The translations under genes and the position numbers were made by a program. A stretch of DNA of 9,778 nt, from NCBI GenBank assembly GCA_013815535.1, contig JACDGC010000099.1:1-9778 (forward strand), written 5' to 3'. Under the pieces are notes generated by a model. The model worked only from the letters and a program-made list of their open reading frames with translations, searched no databases and was not told the origin of the DNA. Of this stretch, positions 5,185-9,778 are shown piece after piece (position 1 is the stretch's first letter; each line of letters opens with the position of its first letter). Source of the stretch: Ktedonobacterales bacterium. Its GTDB lineage: Bacteria; Chloroflexota; Ktedonobacteria; Ktedonobacterales; JACDGC01.

Positions 5185-5583
5185 ATGAAGAAGTTCAGTG
5201 TTGTCTGCTTCCTGGGTGTGCTTGTGGTCATGTCGGGGTGCATTCACTTGAAGACGGGCGGGCAGGCGATGATTTCGATGGCTGGCGCGAGTTTCGTTGG
5301 CAATACGAACATCACACTCAAGGCAGGGCAATCATTCACTTTTACCGATCCCGCTGGCAGCGGAGGTCCGCATCGCCTTTCGACTGGGCAGGATGGCAAT
5401 TATGCCCAAGAAGATGGCGCGCCAGCCGAACTCAACGACCCAAACGGCGTAGATTTTGCGTTGGGGACGGTCAAGACATATGTTTTCGACACTCCCGGCA
5501 CTTACAACATCACCTGTCAGATTCACCCTTCGATGAATATCGTGATCCAAGTGGTGCCGGGTTCGGGTGGCCCCAGCCACTAG
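5185..5583 (+). CDS. Plastocyanin-like cupredoxin lipoprotein, copy 2
   Basis: This is a 132-residue paralogue of the preceding gene. The signal peptide ends in VMSGC (lipidated Cys19), a good lipobox. The copper ligands are His63 in GGPHRLSTG and Cys111, His114 and Met117 in TCQIHPSM. FDTPGTYNIT and GAPAELND match FDTPGTYTVT and GAPADLNN of copy 1, so the two arose by duplication. Copy 2 has a longer loop before the first His (DPAGSGGP) and a Gly/Ser/Pro tail. It has its own promoter, so the pair can be expressed separately. AAAGGA lies 12 nt before the ATG, a rather long spacing. It probably acts as an extracellular electron carrier. Confidence 0.87.
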   Translation: MKKFSVVCFLGVLVVMSGCIHLKTGGQAMISMAGASFVGNTNITLKAGQSFTFTDPAGSGGPHRLSTGQDGNYAQEDGAPAELNDPNGVDFALGTVKTYVFDTPGTYNITCQIHPSMNIVIQVVPGSGGPSH

Positions 5584-5830
5584 CGTCGACGGTGGCACAT
5601 GAACTGGCGGGGAATGTGCGGAGGAAACACTGGAATATCCGAACGGGGGGCGTCAACGCCGCTGGGGTCGCGACGCCGTTACTTTTGCTGAGGTGTCTCG
5701 TATCTACATGCGAGGAGCCGCGCTCTTTCTCAGCGGCAAGGGCACGCGCAATCGCGGGGATTCCCGTGTAACGATAGATTGGTTCAAGCTCATCCATCAT
5801 GCACGAAACTCTTCAGGGTAAGGATTTCGA
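5584..5830. other. Intergenic stretch without a supported gene
   Basis: This stretch separates the second cupredoxin gene from the small orphan gene. It holds several short inverted repeats, for example GCCAC/GTGGC around the cupredoxin stop and GGCGTC/GACGCC near 5650-5685. No frame has both a ribosome site and family resemblance. A 96-codon minus-strand frame (5510-5800) begins with two Met codons but has only a weak ribosome site and overlaps the cupredoxin end, so I do not call it. Confidence 0.5.
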
Positions 5831-5845
5831 GAGGTGACGACAACC

Positions 5846-6046
5846 ATGCCTATGCAGGAAACCGACCAAAAACTCGTGCGCGCGCTCGAATTAGTGGGAC
5901 CCATCGATCCCGAAATCGCGGAGTCTTGGGCGACGCTCGAAGCGCGCATCCTCGCGCAAGCGCTCGAAAATGTCGAGCTTGCCGAGCAACGTCTGCGCAA
6001 AGTGCAAGAACTCGTGGGTGATGGCGCACTGGTCGAGTGCGCCTAG
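5846..6046 (+). CDS. Small helical protein of unknown function
   Basis: This is a 66-residue acidic protein that I do not recognise. From about residue 8 to 58 it reads as near-continuous amphipathic helix rich in Glu, Ala, Leu and Gln (LEARILAQALENVELAEQRL), possibly a coiled coil. A Gly-Pro break at residues 18-19 separates a short first helix. There is no signal peptide or membrane segment. ATG 5846 has GAGGTGA 8 nt upstream; the in-frame GTG 5834 lies inside that motif. A good intrinsic terminator follows. The expression signals and codon pattern support a real gene, but no function can be stated. Confidence 0.68.
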   Translation: MPMQETDQKLVRALELVGPIDPEIAESWATLEARILAQALENVELAEQRLRKVQELVGDGALVECA

Positions 6047-6087
6047 GGCCTCGGTAGCAGACTCTCCTTTCTCTTCTTTCAGACGCA

Positions 6088-6111
6088 AACGATGCCGTGC
6101 GCGTCGTTTTT
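6088..6111 (+). terminator. Intrinsic terminator after the small helical protein gene
   Basis: AACGATGC (6088-6095) pairs with GCGTCGTT (6101-6108, one G-U pair) around the loop CGTGC, and the T-run continues through 6111. It lies about 41 nt after the stop codon and separates this gene from the M16 homologue. Confidence 0.75.
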
Positions 6112-6189
6112 GCGTGGGCGTCGCGCTGGCCCGCTTGTCAACTGCAGTTCGCTTCTGCCGCCATTCGCCCCTAGCGGCGCTTTGTGCGC

Positions 6190-6195
6190 TATAAT
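6190..6195 (+). promoter_or_regulatory. TATAAT -10 box upstream of the M16 gene
   Basis: This is a perfect TATAAT 55 nt before the start codon. The best -35 candidate, TTCGCC, is 20 nt away and poor, so only the -10 box is supported. Confidence 0.45.
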
Positions 6196-6250
6196 ACTCT
6201 AAAGAAGATAGCCAAGATTGCCCGCGTTCCAGAAAGGACGACCCCTCTTT

Positions 6251-7552
6251 ATGACCGCGCCTACCACCCCCGCACCCGACTTGAAGCCCCCTTTTTATTA
6301 CCACCGCTTGCCGAATGGCCTAGAGATGCTGGGCCAGCAGATGCCCAGTCTCGGCTCGGCGGCCTTTGCCATGCAGGTCGGCGCTGGTTCTGCGAATGAG
6401 GCGGATGAGCAATTGGGCCTGTGCCAACTGCTCGAAGATATGTTGTTCCAAGGAACCCCGACGCGTAACCCACGCCAAATCACTGATGCGATTGAACTGC
6501 TGGGGGCGCGGCGCATCGGTGGCACGGGCTACGAAACAGCGCGTTATGGTGCCCAGGTCGTGCACACCCGCCTGGATCAGGCGTTGGATCTCTGGGCTGA
6601 TCTCATCCTGCATCCCACCTTCCCCAAAAAAGAATTCGAGCAACTGCGCCCGCCGCTCATTCAAGCCATCAAGCGGCGTGATGACGAGCCGATGCGCCGT
6701 GTGGGCGAATTGATCACGCGGACCTTTTACCAAGGCTCACATATGGGGCGGTCCGCGCTGGGCACCGTTGAAACGGTGAGCGCCCTCACGATCGACGATC
6801 TGAAAGCGTTTTATGACGCGCACTATCGCGCTGATAAAGCGGTCTTCGTCATTGCGGGCAATTTCGAGTGGGAGCATGTCGTCGAGAAAGTGACGGCGCT
6901 CTTTGGCGATTGGGCAACCGGGGCGGCACCGCCATACTCCGATAAGCCGATCCCCCAGGCCACCATCGCGGTCGAGCAGACCCCTGGCGAGCAGGAGCAC
7001 ATCTATTTCGGCTATCCCTCGGTTGCGTTTGGTGATCCGGATTATTATGCCAACATCCTGCTGATCGAAGCTTTTGGCGGCGGAATGACCTCGCGTTTGT
7101 TTTCAGAGGTGCGCGAGAAGCGCGGCCTGGTCTATGCCGTGTCGGCCTATCCCAACCCGTCGCGCGACACCGGGGCCGTGTTCGTCTACGCTGGCACGCA
7201 GCCAGAGAAGGCCCATGAAACCGCCTCCGTCATTCTCAGCGAGTTGGCCAAATTGGGGGCCGATGGTCTGAGCCAGGATGAATTGGACCGCGCCAAGGTG
7301 CAGGTGAAAAGCGAAGTGGTGATGGGTGCTGAAACCGCCGTCTCACGCGTGAATAGCCTGTTGCGCTCGTGGTGGTACGAGCGGCGGGTCATCCCCATCA
7401 GCGATGTGCGCGCCAGCATTGATGCCGTGACGACCGAGCAACTGCTGGGGCTGCTGAAACGCTTCCCCCCCACGCAGACGCTCACGCTGGCTGCCATTGG
7501 CCCCACCGCGCAAGACGACTTGACGCGCGACCTCTTCCCACCGCAGGGATAA
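6251..7552 (+). CDS. M16-family peptidase homologue lacking the zinc site
   Basis: This is a 433-residue protein with two M16 half-domains. The N-terminal half aligns with the family's GLAHFLEHMLFKGT region, but the zinc motif HxxEH is replaced by Gln59-Leu-Leu-Glu62-Asp63 (GLCQLLEDMLFQGT). The later Glu-Glu-Ile-Lys region holding the third zinc ligand reads Gln138-Ala-Ile-Lys. The C-terminal half keeps the GGG(M)-SRLF...VREKRGLVYAVSAY motif, including the Arg288/Tyr295 pair typical of non-catalytic partner subunits. So it should not be an active metallopeptidase by itself, but could be the partner of a catalytic M16 protein encoded elsewhere; no second copy is in the window. There is no signal peptide, so it is probably cytosolic. 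The start ATG 6251 has AAAGGA 12 nt upstream. A terminator follows. Confidence 0.88.
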   Translation: MTAPTTPAPDLKPPFYYHRLPNGLEMLGQQMPSLGSAAFAMQVGAGSANEADEQLGLCQLLEDMLFQGTPTRNPRQITDAIELLGARRIGGTGYETARYGAQVVHTRLDQALDLWADLILHPTFPKKEFEQLRPPLIQAIKRRDDEPMRRVGELITRTFYQGSHMGRSALGTVETVSALTIDDLKAFYDAHYRADKAVFVIAGNFEWEHVVEKVTALFGDWATGAAPPYSDKPIPQATIAVEQTPGEQEHIYFGYPSVAFGDPDYYANILLIEAFGGGMTSRLFSEVREKRGLVYAVSAYPNPSRDTGAVFVYAGTQPEKAHETASVILSELAKLGADGLSQDELDRAKVQVKSEVVMGAETAVSRVNSLLRSWWYERRVIPISDVRASIDAVTTEQLLGLLKRFPPTQTLTLAAIGPTAQDDLTRDLFPPQG

Positions 7553-7571
7553 TAGGGCACGCCATCAGCGG

Positions 7572-7623
7572 ATGCCAGAGCAACGTGGGAGTCGTTATCC
7601 TGCCTGCTCTGGCATTCGTTTTG
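7572..7623 (+). terminator. Intrinsic terminator after the M16 gene
   Basis: ATGCCAGAGCA (7572-7582) pairs with TGCTCTGGCAT (7605-7615) over 11 bp with a 22-nt loop, followed by TCGTTTTG. The tail overlaps the -35 box of the next promoter. Confidence 0.7.
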
Positions 7624-7649
7624 TCGCCCTTGCCCAGGTATGCCATAAT
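7621..7649 (+). promoter_or_regulatory. Promoter of the unknown-protein/PLD operon
   Basis: TTGTCG (7621-7626) and CATAAT (7644-7649) are 17 nt apart, with TGC directly before the -10 box as an extended element. The start would be near 7656, leaving a leader of about 58 nt. Confidence 0.6.
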
Positions 7650-7713
7650 CGAAGCAGCAGCCCAACTGCAAGCAGCATCATGCGGCCCCCAGCCGCCGAG
7701 GAGGGCCTCCGTG

Positions 7714-8133
7714 ATGGATAGATCCGTCGCCGTCGCGCGCATCACCGAGACGGAGAACCTCACCAGCGACCTGACGGATGCCGACGCTCAATGGGTGATT
7801 GATTGGGGGGTGGCACAACTGGATGTGCTGGTGCTGGGCAGCCGTGACGAGGCGAGCGCTGGTTATAAGCTCAATCAACTCATGGCGGTCATGCGCGCGC
7901 TGGGCAGCATCGGCGGCACCTACGCGGAGCGCCCCCCCACGCTGTTGATCGGGGATCTGCGCGGCTTCTTCGCGCGCTATGCCCTCGCCTTCGGGCAGCC
8001 GAATCGTGTGCGCGAGGCCGACCTCGCGCCGCTCGCCGCGCGCATCGTGCCACTTGCGCCACAGGCAGTGCTGCAAGTGCTGCTGGCCACCGCCGCTGGT
8101 CCAGCGCCACAGGGGGAAGCGAATCATGGATAA
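7714..8133 (+). CDS. Unknown protein coupled to the PLD gene
   Basis: This is a 139-residue protein that I do not recognise. It appears mainly helical, with a hydrophobic stretch at 28-42 (VIDWGVAQLDVLVLG) too broken for a clear membrane segment, then PPTLLIGDLRGFFARYALAF (76-95) and a hydrophobic helix near 111-126 (PLAPQAVLQVLLATAA). There are no cysteines and no catalytic motif. ATG 7714 is set by GAGGAGG about 9 nt upstream. The gene ends 8 nt inside the PLD gene (ATGGATAA overlap), so the two are translationally coupled and probably act together or are needed in fixed ratio. Function is not inferable beyond that association. Confidence 0.75.
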   Translation: MDRSVAVARITETENLTSDLTDADAQWVIDWGVAQLDVLVLGSRDEASAGYKLNQLMAVMRALGSIGGTYAERPPTLLIGDLRGFFARYALAFGQPNRVREADLAPLAARIVPLAPQAVLQVLLATAAGPAPQGEANHG

Positions 8134-9316
8134 CCTCATGGCCTGGCTGGGTCGGCAAACGGCCACCCAGCGCCGTAACCTGATCGTCGCGGTGAGCGTT
8201 GCCGCCGTGGTGGTGCTCGTGTTGGGCCTCATCACGCGTAATGCTGGGGCGACTACCACAGGCGATCCCGCGTGGCTCAAGGTCTATTTCACTAACCCGA
8301 ATCCGCCAGATCAGCAGAGCAATGGCATCGACCGCTATGTGGTCCCCAAATTGAACGGCGCGAAAAAGAGCATCGACCTCACCTCATTTGACCTGAATCT
8401 GCCCAGCGTGGTCAATGCGCTGGTGGCGGCGAAGGGGCGCGGTGTGGTGGTGCGCGTCGTCACCGATGAAACGAATGGCTCACAGACGCTCCAAGCGACC
8501 GCCACGAATGGGCTCAAGAGCGATTTCAACGCGCTGACGGTGCTTGGCGCGGCGAAGATTCCCGTGGTGGATGGCGGGCGCTCGAATGGGCTGATGCACG
8601 ATAAGCTCATCATCATCGATGGCACCACGCTCTTTATGGGATCGTGGAATATGTCCTACAACGACACCTTTCGCAACAACAATAACCTGCTGGAGATCAC
8701 TGACGGCACGCTCATCAAGAACTATGCGGGCAAGTTTACCGAACTCTTTGTTGATAAGCATTTCGGCACCAAGGCCAAAGTGGGCGCGGCAACCACCACG
8801 CTCAATCCCGCTGGTGTCGCCGTGCAAAATTACTTCTCGCCTTCCGATAGAGTGATCGCGAAGCTGGTCGCACAGGTGAATGGTGCCAAGAAGTCGATCA
8901 AGTTCATGGCCTTCACCTACACCCAAGCGGATTTGGGCAACGCGATGATCGCGCGCGAAAAAGCGGGCGTGACGGTGCAAGGCGTCATCGAAAACCGTGG
9001 CGCATCGCAGGGTGCTCTGCCCGCGCTCTTTTGCGCGAAGGTCGCGGTGGAAACGGATGGCAACAAATACACGATGCACCACAAGGTCATCATCATCGAT
9101 GACCACCTCGTCATCACTGGCTCGTTCAACTTCACCCAGACGGCGGATCAGGCCAACGACGATAATGTGTTGATCATCGACAACGCTGCGGTGGCCCAGC
9201 AATATGAAGCGGAGTTTACCCGCATCTATGGCGCTGGCGTGAAGCCCACGGGCCTCGACTGTGCCACCGTGCCCCCGCTGGGCAAGCAGCCCCCACCGCC
9301 GGATGCGGGCGGCTAA
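8126..9316 (+). CDS. Membrane-anchored phospholipase D-like protein with two HKD motifs
   Basis: This is a 396-residue protein of the PLD superfamily. Residues 19-38 form an N-terminal membrane anchor or uncleaved signal, so the enzyme probably lies outside the cytoplasm. The first catalytic motif H-x-K-x4-D is His158/Lys160/Asp165, followed by GSWNMSYND. The second is His318/Lys320/Asp325, followed by GSFNFTQTAD. Both halves contain a matching strand-helix (LNGAKKSIDLTSFDL and VNGAKKSIKFMAFTY), showing the internal duplication. Both motifs are intact, so phosphodiesterase or transferase activity is expected; whether the substrate is lipid or nucleic acid cannot be told (the small size and GSxN pattern also fit Nuc-like nucleases). 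A proline-rich tail ends the chain. The start ATG 8126 overlaps the preceding gene. Confidence 0.9.
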   Translation: MDNLMAWLGRQTATQRRNLIVAVSVAAVVVLVLGLITRNAGATTTGDPAWLKVYFTNPNPPDQQSNGIDRYVVPKLNGAKKSIDLTSFDLNLPSVVNALVAAKGRGVVVRVVTDETNGSQTLQATATNGLKSDFNALTVLGAAKIPVVDGGRSNGLMHDKLIIIDGTTLFMGSWNMSYNDTFRNNNNLLEITDGTLIKNYAGKFTELFVDKHFGTKAKVGAATTTLNPAGVAVQNYFSPSDRVIAKLVAQVNGAKKSIKFMAFTYTQADLGNAMIAREKAGVTVQGVIENRGASQGALPALFCAKVAVETDGNKYTMHHKVIIIDDHLVITGSFNFTQTADQANDDNVLIIDNAAVAQQYEAEFTRIYGAGVKPTGLDCATVPPLGKQPPPPDAGG

Positions 9317-9322
9317 GCCGCC
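9308..9322. terminator. GC-rich palindrome between convergent genes
   Basis: GGCGGC-taa-GCCGCC is a 6-bp perfect hairpin whose 3-nt loop is exactly the PLD stop codon. It ends 4 nt before the stop of the opposing gene, so it could slow transcription from both sides. It is short and without a T-run. Confidence 0.45.
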
Positions 9323-9325
9323 ATG

Positions 9326-9778
9326 CTATGCCCCGGCTCGTACCCCGATCTGTGCGCGCATATAGCGATTCAGCCCAGCCTCGCCCTCGTCCATCACGTG
9401 GTCGTGGCTGGCGCGAAACATCGGGGCGGCAAAAAAGCCCGCCAGATTGAAGAGCGGATTGCGCACCCGCACATACCAATGGTAGCGAATCTGCGTGCCC
9501 CCATCAGGGCGCGCCGCGAATAGCGTTTCGAGCACGCCGATGAGGTCGCCCGAGACGACCGAGCGCGTCCGGCGTTCTGGCTCCACATCTTCCGTAACGG
9601 AGGTGATGACGAACGGGCGCACGAAGCGTGCAACGCTGCTAGCCTGTTGCACGTGATAGACGACGGTGCCCCCAGGCTGATGATCGGGGCGGGCGGCGGT
9701 GTGGGCGACCTGCATCGATGGCCACCAATGCCGTTGTTCGTCGGGGTTCGTCATGACACGATAGACATCGGCCAGGGG
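9326..9778 (-). CDS. SRPBCC (START/Bet v1-like) family protein, N-terminus outside window
   Basis: The frame is open from TAG 9326-9328 to the right edge, 150 codons. An internal ATG at 9754 is in frame, but eight codons upstream of it (PLADVYRV) also read naturally as the first helix of the fold, so the true start probably lies outside the window. VYRVMTNPDEQRHWWPSM is typical of the opening of polyketide cyclase/CoxG/START-like proteins, where a helix is followed by a Trp-Trp-Pro turn. The strands TSVTEDVEP and GGTQIRYHWYVRV and a long terminal helix complete the cup-shaped hydrophobic pocket. Such proteins bind or process small hydrophobic ligands; the ligand is unknown. The gene converges on the PLD gene with a 9-nt gap. 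Confidence 0.75.
   Translation of the reverse strand, partial: PLADVYRVMTNPDEQRHWWPSMQVAHTAARPDHQPGGTVVYHVQQASSVARFVRPFVITSVTEDVEPERRTRSVVSGDLIGVLETLFAARPDGGTQIRYHWYVRVRNPLFNLAGFFAAPMFRASHDHVMDEGEAGLNRYMRAQIGVRAGA

Noticed and set aside
5510..5800. 96-codon minus-strand frame after the second cupredoxin gene
   Set aside because: It overlaps the cupredoxin coding end, has only a weak ribosome site and shows no domain; kept only as a remark in the intergenic entry.
8480..9202. 240-codon minus-strand frame opposite the PLD gene
   Set aside because: It is a shadow of a gene with two intact HKD motifs.
1..9778. Mobile element, CRISPR array or tRNA
   Set aside because: No transposase, regularly spaced repeats, terminal inverted repeats with target duplications, or tRNA cloverleaf was seen on reading both strands.

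Overview
The window is bacterial chromosome: compact genes, sigma70-type promoters, Shine-Dalgarno sites and hairpin terminators, at moderately high GC (about 60% by eye). The gene mix (RIO1-type kinase, CsbD, MshA-like GT4 glycosyltransferase, plastocyanin-like lipoproteins, M16 peptidase homologue, membrane-anchored phospholipase D) and the protein style remind me of Chloroflexota. That placement is an inference and is weak, since no rRNA or marker gene is present. I see no insertion sequence, CRISPR array, tRNA or phage module.

Layout: (1) 2-160 is the end of a probable response regulator. (2) 161-578 has no convincing protein gene. It opens with a consensus promoter (TTGACA-17-TATACT) and then folds, on paper, into two hairpins and one long bulged stem closing 335 with 517, followed by a hairpin plus T-rich stretch. 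This looks like a structured non-coding RNA or long 5' leader of the RIO kinase gene (579-1526). (3) 1538-3015 is a minus-strand block of three small genes: csbD-like, a membrane-anchored protein with a cysteine-free 'sunset'-like C-terminus, and a 70-residue basic protein. Each is followed by a long perfect inverted repeat acting as a terminator. (4) 3058-4380 minus is a GT4 glycosyltransferase, divergent from two tandem plastocyanin-like lipoproteins (4710-5075 and 5185-5583). The shared upstream region carries a near-perfect 30-bp inverted repeat and a third copy of its outer 7-mer. (5) 5846-6046 is a small orphan with its own terminator. (6) 6251-7552 is an M16 peptidase homologue whose zinc-binding residues are replaced. 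(7) 7714-9316 is a two-gene, translationally coupled unit: an unknown 139-residue protein and a PLD with two intact HKD motifs. (8) An SRPBCC-family gene runs in from the right edge on the minus strand and converges on the PLD gene.

The genes do not form one obvious pathway. Several products are probably envelope-associated (two lipoproteins, anchored PLD, the sunset-like protein), and CsbD homologues are stress-linked. The points most deserving a second look are the structured RNA candidate upstream of the RIO kinase, the zinc-site-less M16 protein, and the inverted repeat between the glycosyltransferase and cupredoxin genes.
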